From Phocaeicola vulgatus ATCC 8482 (GTDB taxonomy: Bacteria; Bacteroidota; Bacteroidia; Bacteroidales; Bacteroidaceae): a stretch of 64,000 bases of DNA. The translations under genes and the position numbers were made by a program. The notes below the pieces were generated by a model, which saw nothing but the letters and a program-made list of their open reading frames with translations, was not told the origin of the DNA and did no database searches. The stretch is taken from NCBI RefSeq assembly GCF_000012825.1, contig NC_009614.1, positions 434,001 to 498,000 of the forward strand, given 5' to 3'. Of this stretch, positions 16,301 to 24,291 are shown piece by piece; position 1 is the stretch's first letter; each line of letters starts with the position of its first letter.

Positions 16301-16785
16301 TTTGTAGTACCTTTTTCCAATACACTGGCACCAATGATAGGTTCACCCTGCTCATCGGCTACAATACCGTTTATAGATTTCTGTTGTTTCACAGCTTCTA
16401 CTTCGGGAGTTGCTTGCTTATATAATACAATATGACGATTTTCTATTTTATAATCGATACCTGATTTTGAAAATAACCGATCTAAAATTTGGTTAATCGT
16501 TTTATTTTCTACTTTAATGGATACTTTTCTATTGACATTGACTTGATTCAGATTATAGGTAAAATAGAAATTTCCTTTTTTCTCAATAGCATTAATCACG
16601 TCATGCACCGTAGTATTTTCCATGTCCAAAGACATCTTCACATTCTGTGAATAAGCGATGCCTGCCCAACACGGGACAGTTCCCAATAATAGAAAAAGAA
16701 CAAAGAATTTCATAATTAACAATGTTTTTCGTAGCCATAGTGATTTTTGCTCACCCAATGGCGTGCATTTCATAATATTATCCAT
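13369..16785 (-). CDS. SusC-like TonB-dependent transducer with STN domain
   Basis: Outer-membrane importer that also signals ligand occupancy. I choose the ATG at 16785 (MDNIMKC...). A longer frame to 16881 would read through a strong hairpin and adds no domain. The product is about 1138 residues. The signal peptide core is FFVLFLLLGTVPCWAG. An STN (secretin/TonB short N-terminal) domain follows (VKMSLDMENTTVHDVINAIE, ...INQILDRLFSKSGIDY), then the carboxypeptidase-D-like domain (INGIVADEQGEPIIGASVLE), LDEVVVIGYGTQKKSDVSG, the plug and the barrel. STN domains contact FecR-type anti-sigma factors, and genes for such an anti-sigma factor and its sigma lie immediately upstream. Expression is therefore probably autoregulated by substrate binding. 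Confidence 0.93.
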   Translation of the reverse strand: MDNIMKCTPLGEQKSLWLRKTLLIMKFFVLFLLLGTVPCWAGIAYSQNVKMSLDMENTTVHDVINAIEKKGNFYFTYNLNQVNVNRKVSIKVENKTINQILDRLFSKSGIDYKIENRHIVLYKQATPEVEAVKQQKSINGIVADEQGEPIIGASVLEKGTTNGTITDLDGRFTLSIGKGTELIVSYVGYTTKTVKIGNQSTIKIVLIEDTKTLDEVVVIGYGTQKKSDVSGSVTSVSGDKLSKIPTANAEMALQGMAPGLSVNFGSGAAGSSATLQVRGVTSWKDDDGENSESNGPLVIIDGVPGNMSYLNPEDIKSISVLKDAATAAIYGSRSAAGVILIETHRGTMNSAPKITFSGYWGLSAMPKRLEVCNSAEFIKVRKMALINAGTDESRWPKYISEYERDPSQFADTDWQKEYYQRGFTQKYNIGYTAGSANSNVSLSAFYSKTDGVTIATGDEKFGFRLNSDVTRGKFKMGESVSYSRWSADLESNSGFSSIYQVTNMEPLAFLYDENNDGGYGGAISGMGMSDAGNQVAFNKLIDNTSSTDYIAASGYLQYEPIKGLIVKFNASRNMYFSKSRLFTPTYEIGAAKRNTMASLSESRSQTTNDLLELTANYDKTIAEIHNLSLLLGLSQEENKYEDLSASGSDFENNSMSLMGHAKSNYSVGGTKTRSALRSLFGRVNYNYMMRYMIMASFRYDGSSRFAKGNKWGFFPSVSLGWNIANEPFWENLKETVSMFKLRLSYGALGNQNIGLYRYIPTLSYNTHALNYPFDGRETSMGYAITAFPSSNIKWETTVYKNIGVDISLWNNKLELSAEAYIKNTRDMLSSRNISLATGYNSSILVNDGKLRTTGFEMQAIYHGKAGGLKYDLDLNLSHYKSVLKSMANPDYLYEYGALRTYVGGEIGEFWVYQTAGIFQNQAEVDEWNTAHGYKDQNGNWQPLQPVAKPGDIRFIDQNGDGMLDTNDRVKVGSGTPKVSLGFNINLTYKDFDLVANFYGDFGAKRYNYTKYQLERMDHVFNYGKNALNAWTPENPDTDIPRAVSGDPNKNSRTSTRFVENGDYLRLNNLQIGYNLPVKYCKKMGLSNLRIYVGATRLFTITNYKGYDPSTGSSVGQMGYDYAAIPLSRDFMMGLKFGF

Positions 16786-16836
16786 ACATTTGTAATTGAT
16801 TAGTTTGTAATAAATTATAAGGTTACTCATTAATCC

Positions 16837-16867
16837 GGGTCGAAAGATGGTGGTGCGTCTTCGACCC
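16837..16867. promoter_or_regulatory. Stable hairpin in the leader between fecR-like and susC-like genes
   Basis: GGGTCGAA(A)GA and TCTTCGACCC form a 10-bp GC-containing stem with a single bulge around a 10-base loop. On the coding (minus) strand no T run follows, so it is more likely an mRNA leader structure or an attenuating/processing element of the susC transcript than a plain terminator. It lies about 50 bases before the chosen SusC start. Confidence 0.55.
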
Positions 16868-16929
16868 TTCATTTTTTGCAAAGGTTTTACTTCATAGGCA
16901 TCCGTTGTTTTTCAAAGTTTCACATACTG

Positions 16930-17916
16930 TTATTTTTTATATAGGTATACCGTTTTCTTTTCAATTCTATAATCCACCCGTCTGGTTTCTTTCAACAATT
17001 CCATCGCCTGGGCTATGGTCAAGTCTTTCCTAAAATGGCAAGTGAAATATTCTTCAACCAGCGAACTATCCATAATCCTGATTTTCACATCATACCGACG
17101 TTCTATAACCTTTGCCATTTCTTTCAAAGTCTTATTGTCGAATCTCAGGTCACCAGTAGTCCAACTATCCACATTTGCCTGCGCCGAATTCCTTATTAAC
17201 ACCAAGCCATCACTAACGGTGTAATATACCTGGTCATTGGGCGACATTCTTTCCTTACTTCTGTCATCTAAGGTTGATACTTCTACCGAACCTTCTTTCA
17301 AAGTAATCCAACTCGGTTCATCCAAATAGGCTTTTGCATTAAATTTTGTACCCAACACCCTGATATTCAACATCGGCAATTTCACCGTAAACGGACATTT
17401 GGGATTATGTGCCACCTCAAAATAGCCCTCTCCTTCCAATGTGACCGTTCTATATTTTTCCGAGAACTTAGCCGGATAAGAAAAACGGCTCTCAGCGTTC
17501 AGCCAGACTGTTGTCCCGTCACTCAGCAATAAAGAAACCCGTTGGCCTTTCGGAACCACTACCGTATTGTATGCTTCCGGTTCCTCTTTCGTGATATAGA
17601 ACAAGTTTGTCGCAAAAAGACAAACAGCAACCAACACAGCCGCATACTTCCACCATTCCCTGACGGTAAATCTCTGTATCGGTTTCTCTCTTTTCTCTAT
17701 CTGCCCACTCAAGCCAAGTTGTCTGCTCAGTTGCCGATAAGCTTCATCCATACGTCCTTTATCCGAAAAACGCATTTCAGCTTTCAGTCCCCAGATTTGC
17801 TCCAGCTCAAATAAACGCTGACGGTTATCTTTCTCTTTCAACCACTCTAAAATCTCTTTTTCTTCGGTTGCAGTACAATGCTTATTGATATATCGAATTA
17901 AAATTTCGTCCTTCAT
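16930..17916 (-). CDS. FecR-family anti-sigma factor / sigma regulator
   Basis: Inner-membrane protein that holds the cognate ECF sigma factor and receives the signal from the STN domain of the SusC transducer. The 328 residues contain a cytoplasmic N-terminal helical region (about 1-85, with EEKEILEWLKEKDNRQRLFEL). One transmembrane helix follows at about 88-108 (WWKYAAVLVAVCLFATNLFYI), then the periplasmic FecR domain (VPKGQRVSLLLSDGTTVWLN, LEGEGYFEVAH, FTVKLPMLNIRVLGTKFNA). The C-terminal DUF4974-like part (FDNKTLKEMAKVIERRYDVK) itself resembles an STN fold. It lies between the sigma gene and the SusC gene, all on the minus strand. This is the standard layout of sigma-controlled PULs, often linked to host glycans. 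Confidence 0.94.
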   Translation of the reverse strand: MKDEILIRYINKHCTATEEKEILEWLKEKDNRQRLFELEQIWGLKAEMRFSDKGRMDEAYRQLSRQLGLSGQIEKREKPIQRFTVREWWKYAAVLVAVCLFATNLFYITKEEPEAYNTVVVPKGQRVSLLLSDGTTVWLNAESRFSYPAKFSEKYRTVTLEGEGYFEVAHNPKCPFTVKLPMLNIRVLGTKFNAKAYLDEPSWITLKEGSVEVSTLDDRSKERMSPNDQVYYTVSDGLVLIRNSAQANVDSWTTGDLRFDNKTLKEMAKVIERRYDVKIRIMDSSLVEEYFTCHFRKDLTIAQAMELLKETRRVDYRIEKKTVYLYKK

Positions 17917-17981
17917 TTACTTTCTTTATTGTCTTTCATTATTAAGACAATTAACCTAGAAGGAACTACGGGGTTAAAAAG

Positions 17982-18012
17982 AAAAAAAATGCTTTTTTTG
18001 CATTTTATTTTT
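17982..18012 (-). terminator. Small hairpin with T run after the ECF sigma gene
   Basis: On the minus strand AAAATGC, a loop of seven A and GCATTTT are followed by further T residues, in the 128-base gap between the sigma and fecR-like genes. It could cause partial termination, giving the sigma gene a separate transcript. The stem is short and AT-rich, so confidence is limited. Confidence 0.45.
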
Positions 18013-18044
18013 TACAGACTCCAGAAAAAGCCTGCATGAAGGTA

Positions 18045-18626
18045 TTAACGAAGCAAAAACAACAGACAGAACAATACCTCCTTCAAATCCTCTCTCAAGA
18101 ATTTTGTGGCTTTCTGTACATGTTCTTCCACCGTACGGGATGAAATATGCATAGCCTCCGCTATCTCTTTATAAGTCATCTCTTTAAAGTAAGACAATTC
18201 GAAAGCCTGACGACATTTAGGAGGTAATTTAGAGATGGAAGCTTTCAACAATTTCCGGATATCACGCTCAACCACCTCATTCCACAATTCGTTGGCGTCC
18301 GATCCTGCCAGCTGAAAGGCCATGCGTTCTTCCGCCAGACGTACCTCCTCCTCATGCCCCAGCACAACAGCTTGGTGCTTCAGATAATTCAGGCAATTAT
18401 TCTGTGTGCATTTATAAAGGAAAGAATGAATGGCATTGGGTATCAAAGCGGACTTCTGCTCCCAATACATGACAAAGACACTTTGTACAATATCTTCGGC
18501 AATATGTTCAGGCACAAAACGGCAAGCTACAGACATCAGACGAGGATAGAAAAGATTAAAAAGAAGACGAAACTCCGTCTCGTCTCCTTTTTGTACTTTA
18601 TTTATATCTATAGAAATTGTTTGCAT
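18045..18626 (-). CDS. ECF RNA polymerase sigma factor (FecI type)
   Basis: Sigma-70 family ECF factor expected to activate the downstream fecR-susC-susD-GH63-GH2 genes. I start at the ATG at 18626 (MQTISIDI), since the longer frame begins with a TTG. The product is about 193 residues. Region 2 is visible in EFRLLFNLFYPRLMSVACRF and AEDIVQSVFVMYWEQ. Region 4 is visible in LPPKCRQAFELSYFKEMTYK and IAEAMHISSRTVEEHVQKA. The C terminus is unusually hydrophobic (VLFCLLFLLR). The stop of the ABC-F gene lies only 39 bases upstream on the same strand, so read-through from that gene could supply basal sigma expression. Confidence 0.93.
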   Translation of the reverse strand: MQTISIDINKVQKGDETEFRLLFNLFYPRLMSVACRFVPEHIAEDIVQSVFVMYWEQKSALIPNAIHSFLYKCTQNNCLNYLKHQAVVLGHEEEVRLAEERMAFQLAGSDANELWNEVVERDIRKLLKASISKLPPKCRQAFELSYFKEMTYKEIAEAMHISSRTVEEHVQKATKFLREDLKEVLFCLLFLLR

Positions 18627-18665
18627 CTCCACATCCAATCCAAAGTTAACAGATACAAAGCTAAT

Positions 18666-20300
18666 TTATTTTTCCAACTCCTGCAAACTTTCCATTTTCT
18701 TTGTTTCCAGGAACTCATAGATACCACAAAGATGTTCTTTTACCTTTTTATTCCCAAATTCATACACTTTCGTCACTAATCCGTCCAAAAAGTCACGATC
18801 ATGAGATACAACAATCAATGTACCGTCAAAGTCCATCAAAGCTTGTTTCAGGATATCTTTGGTTTTCATATCCAAGTGATTGGTAGGCTCATCTAAAATC
18901 AACAGATTCACCGGTTCTAACAATAGTTTGATCATGGCAAGACGAGTACGTTCTCCACCACTGAGCACTTTCACCTTCTTCATGGAAGCTTCGGGGCCGC
19001 CAAACATAAATGCACCCAGCAAGTCTCGTATTTTATTACGGATCTCCCCTTTCGCCACATCATCTATCGTTTGAAAGACCGTGAGGTTCTCGTCCAACAA
19101 AGAGGCTTGATTCTGAGCAAAATAACCAATCTGCACATTGTGTCCCAGCGTCAAAGTCCCTTCATGCTCTATCTCACGCATGATACATTTTACCAAAGTA
19201 GACTTACCTTCACCATTCTTACCCACAAATGCCACCTTATCCCCTCTCTCGATGGTCAATGAGGCATTCTTGAAAACCACATGATCACCATAGGTCTTTC
19301 CTACCCCGTCCATAATGACCGGGTAATTTCCACTTCGCGGAGAAGGCGGGAATTTCAACCGCAATGCTGAGGTATCTTCTTCGTCCACCTCAACCAATTC
19401 TAATTTCTCAAGCATCTTCACACGGCTCTGCACTTGCAAAGTTTTGCTATAAGTTCCTTTGAACCGTTCTATGAAATCCTTGGTTTCCTGTATCATCTTC
19501 TGCTGCTCCTCATATTGCTTCATCTGTTGCTCGCGACGTTCTTTACGCAATATCAGATATTGGGAGTAATTCACTTTATAATCATAGATACGTCCCATCG
19601 TTACTTCAATGGTACGGGTCGTGATATTATCTACAAATTTACGGTCGTGGCTGATGACAATTACCGCTTTGGCACTATTGACCAAGAAATCCTCCAACCA
19701 CTGGATGGATTCAATATCAAGATGGTTGGTGGGCTCATCCAACAATAATACATCCGGATTCTGGAGCAATAATTTAGCTAACTCAATACGCATACGCCAG
19801 CCACCGCTGAAATCACTGGTAGGGCGATTGAAGTCCTCACGCATAAAACCAAGTCCCAGCAAAGCCTTTTCCACATCTTCTTCAAAATGGGTAAGATCAA
19901 TGGAATAAAACTTCTCACTCATGGCAGAAACCTTCTCGATTAACTCCATATATGAATCACTTTCATAATCGGTACGTGTTTCAAGTTCCTTATTTATGGC
20001 TTCTATTTCTGCCTCCATAGCATGAAGATGCGCGAATGCCTGAGAAGCTTCCTCGAATACAGTACGCCCATCCTCTGTCATCAGATGCTGGGGAAGATAA
20101 GCTATCACACAATCCTTAGGAGCCGACACCTTTCCACGACTAGGTTGCCGCACACCAGCCAAGATCTTTAATAAGGTAGACTTGCCCGCACCATTTTTCC
20201 CCATCAAGGCAATACGGTCTTTCTCATTTATCTGAAAAGATATGTCACTAAACAAGGTGGTACCGCCAAACTCAACGGTCAATCCATCTACTGAAATCAT
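18666..20300 (-). CDS. ABC-F family ATPase (ribosome-associated, Uup/EttA-like)
   Basis: Soluble protein with two ATP-binding cassettes and no membrane domain, typical of ABC-F translation factors that act at the ribosomal E site. I use the ATG at 20300 (MISVDGLTVEF); the track-length frame starts upstream at a TTG. The product is about 544 residues. Walker A motifs are GKNGAGKST and GKNGEGKST. Signatures FSGGWRMRIELAKLL and LSGGERTRLAMIKLL are each followed by LLDEPTNHLD-type Walker B motifs, with a charged helical linker (LILRKERREQQMKQYEEQQK) between the cassettes. It could be a housekeeping factor or an antibiotic-protection relative; sequence alone does not decide. It shares direction with, and sits just upstream of, the ECF sigma gene. 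Confidence 0.9.
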   Translation of the reverse strand: MISVDGLTVEFGGTTLFSDISFQINEKDRIALMGKNGAGKSTLLKILAGVRQPSRGKVSAPKDCVIAYLPQHLMTEDGRTVFEEASQAFAHLHAMEAEIEAINKELETRTDYESDSYMELIEKVSAMSEKFYSIDLTHFEEDVEKALLGLGFMREDFNRPTSDFSGGWRMRIELAKLLLQNPDVLLLDEPTNHLDIESIQWLEDFLVNSAKAVIVISHDRKFVDNITTRTIEVTMGRIYDYKVNYSQYLILRKERREQQMKQYEEQQKMIQETKDFIERFKGTYSKTLQVQSRVKMLEKLELVEVDEEDTSALRLKFPPSPRSGNYPVIMDGVGKTYGDHVVFKNASLTIERGDKVAFVGKNGEGKSTLVKCIMREIEHEGTLTLGHNVQIGYFAQNQASLLDENLTVFQTIDDVAKGEIRNKIRDLLGAFMFGGPEASMKKVKVLSGGERTRLAMIKLLLEPVNLLILDEPTNHLDMKTKDILKQALMDFDGTLIVVSHDRDFLDGLVTKVYEFGNKKVKEHLCGIYEFLETKKMESLQELEK

Positions 20301-20321
20301 ATTTATTCTTTTAATCAGCAA

Positions 20322-20372
20322 GAGGGTGCGTCAAAAAAATGATTCAAGCTACCATTTTTTTGACACCCCCTC
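20322..20372. terminator. Terminator between the AspT-like and ABC-F genes
   Basis: Arms GAGGGTGCGTCAAAAAAATG and CATTTTTTTGACACCCCCTC can pair over about 19 bp around an 11-base loop, with internal A and T runs. For the minus-strand AspT-like gene (stop at 20416) it is a good terminator, and it also separates the ABC-F gene from upstream transcription. Confidence 0.75.
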
Positions 20373-20415
20373 CTACAAGTTTTATACTTTATTGTTTTTA
20401 TACTTTTTACCAATA

Positions 20416-22086
20416 TCAGCTTGCCAATATTAATATCAATAATTGGGCAGTCAGAATACGAAGGAACATGGACACCGGATACACAGTAGAATAACCTACC
20501 GCCGGAGCATTATTACCTGCTGTCTGATTAGAATACGCCAATGCGGGGGGATCTGTGTTACTACCTGCAATAAGCCCCATCAACATGAAATAATTCATCT
20601 TGTAATGCCAGCGTGCAACCGCTCCCATTATTAATAAAGGTATAACTGTAATAAGGAAACCACAACCCACATACAACAAACCATCTCCATCGACAACCGT
20701 ATTCACAAAATTCGCACCAGCCTTTATCCCCACACTGGCAAGGAACAAAGCAATACCAATTTCACGCAACATCAAATTGGCACTCATAGTGGTATAAGTC
20801 ACTAATTTCAATTTATATCCGAAACGACCTATCAAAATAGATACAATCAACGGACCACCAGCCAAACCCAATTTTACCGGAGTAGGAATACCTGGAAACG
20901 CAATAGGCAGACTACCAAAGAAAATACCCAGGAAAATACCCACAAAAATAGTCACGATATTAGGATGATCCAAACGTTTCAATGAGTTACCCATCAAATT
21001 GGCAACACGTTCCACCGCATCCTGAGGACCTACCACCATTACACGGTCACCTACCTGCAAGGTCAAGTTACGTGAAGCGAAAATATCCATACCTGAACGG
21101 TTGACACGGGTCACATTCACACCATACATACTACTGAAATGAAACTCACCCAATTGCTTACCATTCATTTTAGGTTGTGTAATCAAAATACGGCGGGATA
21201 CCATCGGAGTATCCTGCTTTTCCCAATCCACTTCAATTTTAGGACCGATAAAAGCAATAATGGCTTCCGCATCGTCCTCTGCACAAACCACAAACAACTG
21301 ATCACCAAGATGGAAGACAGTATCACGATTAGGAATACTGACATGACCGTTCTGCAATATACGCGAACAAACAAAGTCACGCCCCATGAAGTCTCTGACC
21401 TGAAGCAACGTTTTTCCTGCCAACGCCTCATTATGTACTTCCAGGTGCATCATACGAGGAGTCAGATGAGGATTTGCAGCTTCTTCTTTAGCGATATCCT
21501 CTTCCTCCTTTTTCAAATTAATCCGGCAAATGTAGCGGATAGCAATAATAGAACCAATGATACCCAGCACTCCCAACGGATAAGCGCACGCATATCCCAT
21601 CGCTATCTGCGGGCCACTGTAATTCAGCTGGCTCAACGCTTCGTTGGCAGCACCCAGTCCCGGCGTGTTCGTTACGGCACCACAAAGAATACCCACCATC
21701 ATAGGCAGCTCTATCCGGCCGTTCAAACCATAATACAAAGCCACAGCCACAGCAATGTTCAATGCGACAATCCCCATTGCCACTAGATTCATAGCAATCC
21801 CTCCTTTCTTAAAGGAAGAGAAAAAAGAAGGACCTACCTGAAGTCCGATACAAAACACGAACAATATCAGTCCGAAATCCTGTAAAAATGTAAGTATCTG
21901 TGTATTCCCCGTTAAGCCGAAATGTCCGCAGACAATACCGGTAAACAAAACAAAAGTAACACCTAACGATACCCCGAAAAATTTAATTTTTCCCAGCAAC
22001 ACTCCTACTGCAATCACAAAGGAATAAAGCAGCACGATATGCGCTATTGAGTTTTCATCAAATAATAGATTTTGTAACCAGTCCAT
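20416..22086 (-). CDS. AspT/YidE-family putative antiporter with two TrkA-C domains
   Basis: Polytopic inner-membrane transporter of the aspartate:alanine exchanger superfamily. The 556 residues comprise an N-terminal block of about five to six helices ([38 protein letters not shown]). A cytoplasmic region with two RCK-C/TrkA-C domains follows at about 205-285 ([20 protein letters not shown]) and 295-375 ([20 protein letters not shown]). A second membrane block ends the protein ([38 protein letters not shown]). The latter contains the conserved [10 protein letters not shown] signature. The substrate is not deducible; family members exchange amino acids or dicarboxylates. It is transcribed divergently from mutA. 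Confidence 0.85.
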   Translation of the reverse strand: MDWLQNLLFDENSIAHIVLLYSFVIAVGVLLGKIKFFGVSLGVTFVLFTGIVCGHFGLTGNTQILTFLQDFGLILFVFCIGLQVGPSFFSSFKKGGIAMNLVAMGIVALNIAVAVALYYGLNGRIELPMMVGILCGAVTNTPGLGAANEALSQLNYSGPQIAMGYACAYPLGVLGIIGSIIAIRYICRINLKKEEEDIAKEEAANPHLTPRMMHLEVHNEALAGKTLLQVRDFMGRDFVCSRILQNGHVSIPNRDTVFHLGDQLFVVCAEDDAEAIIAFIGPKIEVDWEKQDTPMVSRRILITQPKMNGKQLGEFHFSSMYGVNVTRVNRSGMDIFASRNLTLQVGDRVMVVGPQDAVERVANLMGNSLKRLDHPNIVTIFVGIFLGIFFGSLPIAFPGIPTPVKLGLAGGPLIVSILIGRFGYKLKLVTYTTMSANLMLREIGIALFLASVGIKAGANFVNTVVDGDGLLYVGCGFLITVIPLLIMGAVARWHYKMNYFMLMGLIAGSNTDPPALAYSNQTAGNNAPAVGYSTVYPVSMFLRILTAQLLILILAS

Positions 22087-22116
22087 GATATAATACTATG
22101 TTTTTATAAATTGCCG

Positions 22117-22149
22117 CAAAATTAATGAATTCCCCTCACTCAGCCCAAC
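22117..22149 (-). promoter_or_regulatory. Candidate promoter of the AspT-like gene
   Basis: On the minus strand TAATTTTG (22124-22117) matches TAnnTTTG. TTGTTGG about 20 bases upstream (22151-22145) matches the -33 TTTG/TTG element of Bacteroides promoters. Spacing to the ATG at 22086 is about 30 bases. Confidence 0.6.
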
Positions 22150-22306
22150 AATTTGAAAACTATTATTTCATGATTCCTATTTATTTTGCAATATCCACTT
22201 TGCAATAAGAACATCTTTTATTTTCGTCACTTAACAAAATGACAGAAACCTCTCTTTCTCCTTTATGAAAATAGCTAAAAAAAGGATTCTATTTAAAAGG
22301 TTTTAG

Positions 22307-22314
22307 TATATTTG
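22307..22314 (+). promoter_or_regulatory. -7 element of the mutAB promoter
   Basis: TATATTTG matches TAnnTTTG 58 bases before the mutA ATG. No clear -33 element was found at the expected spacing. Confidence 0.5.
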
Positions 22315-22371
22315 CCCGTACTATTGAAAAAGTATGTGATATAATTCTTAAATATTAATACCGAATAAACT

Positions 22372-24282
22372 ATGGCAGATAGTAAAGAGAAACTCTTTTC
22401 GGACTTCCCAGCCGTTTCTACGGAACAGTGGATGGAAAAGATTACAGCCGACTTGAAAGGCGCTGATTTTGAAAAGAAATTGGTTTGGAGAACCAACGAA
22501 GGTTTTAAAGTAAAACCATTTTATCGCCAGGAAGATCTGGAAGGTTTGAAAACAACTGAAGGACTACCCGGAGAATTCCCCTATGTAAGAGGCACGAAGA
22601 AAAACGACAATACTTGGTTCGTGCGTCAGGAAATCAAAGTAGAATGCCCTAAAGAGGCTAATGCTAAAGCACTGGATATTTTGAACAAAGGTGTTGACTC
22701 ATTGGGATTCTACGTAAAGAAGAAAGACCTCAGTCCTGAATATATCGAAACATTATTGAATGATATCTGTGCGGAATGCATTGAGTTAAACTTCTCCACT
22801 TGCCAAGGACATACGGTGGAATTAGCCAAATTATTGGTTGCTTACTTCCAAAAGAAAGGATACGACCTGACCAAGTTGCAAGGCTCCGTCAACTATGACC
22901 CTATGGGTAAAATGATGGTAAAAGGCAAAGACCTTAGCAATTTCATCACTACTGCCAAAGAATTGGTAGAAGTACTGGCTCCGCTACCTAAATTCCGTTG
23001 TATCTGTGTCAATGCGATAGAACTGAACAATGCCGGATCTTATATTTCACAAGAACTGGGCTATGCATTGGCCTGGGGTAACGAATATCTGAGCAAGCTG
23101 GTAGAAGCAGGAGTTCCTGCCGCACTGGCTGCCAAGAAAATAAAATTCAATTTCGGCATCAGTTCCAACTATTTTCTGGAAATTGCCAAGTTCCGCGCAG
23201 CACGTATGTTATGGGCGGACATCGTAAAAGAATATCATCCTCAATGCAACCGCCAGCCCGAATGTCCGAACAAAGCGGAAGACGGTACTTGTCTCTGTGC
23301 CTGCAAAATGGTGGCACATGCTGAAACATCCACTTTCAACCTGACTTTGTTTGATGCACATGTAAACCTGCTCCGCACTCAAACCGAAGCGATGAGTGCC
23401 GCCTTGGCAGGAGTCAACTCCATCACCGTAACCCCGTTTGACAAGACTTACGAAACTCCGGACGACTTCTCTGAACGTATCGCCCGTAACCAACAGTTAT
23501 TGCTAAAAGAAGAATGTCATTTCAACAAAGTAGTTGACCCCGCCGCGGGTTCTTACTTTATTGAAAATTTAACAATTTCTATTGCCACACAGGCATGGGA
23601 ATTATTCTTGAAAGTAGAAGACGAAGGAGGAATGCTGGAAGCAGTCAAAGCAGGAAAAGTACAGGAAGCGATCAACGCAAGCAACAAGGCCCGCCACGAT
23701 TCCGTTTCAAAACGCAAAGAAATTCTACTGGGTACCAACCAATATCCTAACTTCAATGAAAAAGCAGGCGAAAAGGCTCCTGTAGAAGCCAAATGTTGTT
23801 GTGGAGGTAATCATGACAGCTGTGAAAAGCCGTTTGCCACATTAAACTTCGACCGTGCTGCCAGCCAGTTTGAAGCACTTCGTTTGCAGACAGAGAAATC
23901 CGGCAAACGTCCGAAAGCATTTATGCTGACTATCGGTAATCTGGCCATGCGTCAAGCACGTGCCCAATTCTCATGCAACTTCCTGGCTTGTGCCGGTTAC
24001 GAAGTAATCGACAATTTGGGCTTCCCCACAGTAGAGGCCGGTGTCGAAGCAGCTATGAAAGCCGGTGCAGACATCGTAGTTATCTGTTCCAGCGATGATG
24101 AATACGCAGAATATGCTATTCCTGCATTCAAGGCATTGGACGGACGAGCTATTTTCATTGTTGCAGGTGCTCCTGCTTGTATGGAAGAGCTGAAAGCCGC
24201 AGGCATCGAAAACTTTATCCATGTACGTGTCAACGTATTGGACACATTGAAAGAATACAACGCTAAGTTAGGAATTAAGTAA
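22372..24282 (+). CDS. mutA: Methylmalonyl-CoA mutase small (beta) subunit
   Basis: Non-catalytic partner of MutB in the adenosylcobalamin-dependent mutase that interconverts succinyl-CoA and (R)-methylmalonyl-CoA in the succinate-to-propionate route. The 636 residues have the mutase TIM-barrel region ([53 protein letters not shown]) and a degenerate C-terminal cobalamin-like fold (LACAGYEVIDNLGFPTVEAG). As expected for the small subunit, DxHxxG is absent. Two cysteine-rich stretches stand out: Cys at 292, 298, 307, 309 and 311, and Cys at 475, 476, 477 and 484 (CCCGGNHDSC). Their role is unknown. mutB starts 9 bases downstream, so the genes are surely cotranscribed. Confidence 0.95.
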   Translation: MADSKEKLFSDFPAVSTEQWMEKITADLKGADFEKKLVWRTNEGFKVKPFYRQEDLEGLKTTEGLPGEFPYVRGTKKNDNTWFVRQEIKVECPKEANAKALDILNKGVDSLGFYVKKKDLSPEYIETLLNDICAECIELNFSTCQGHTVELAKLLVAYFQKKGYDLTKLQGSVNYDPMGKMMVKGKDLSNFITTAKELVEVLAPLPKFRCICVNAIELNNAGSYISQELGYALAWGNEYLSKLVEAGVPAALAAKKIKFNFGISSNYFLEIAKFRAARMLWADIVKEYHPQCNRQPECPNKAEDGTCLCACKMVAHAETSTFNLTLFDAHVNLLRTQTEAMSAALAGVNSITVTPFDKTYETPDDFSERIARNQQLLLKEECHFNKVVDPAAGSYFIENLTISIATQAWELFLKVEDEGGMLEAVKAGKVQEAINASNKARHDSVSKRKEILLGTNQYPNFNEKAGEKAPVEAKCCCGGNHDSCEKPFATLNFDRAASQFEALRLQTEKSGKRPKAFMLTIGNLAMRQARAQFSCNFLACAGYEVIDNLGFPTVEAGVEAAMKAGADIVVICSSDDEYAEYAIPAFKALDGRAIFIVAGAPACMEELKAAGIENFIHVRVNVLDTLKEYNAKLGIK

Positions 24283-24291
24283 GGAAGAACA

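Noticed and set aside
16786-16881. Longer SusC start at 16881
   Set aside because: The extra residues are basic, precede the signal peptide, and are encoded across a stable hairpin; ATG 16785 is better.
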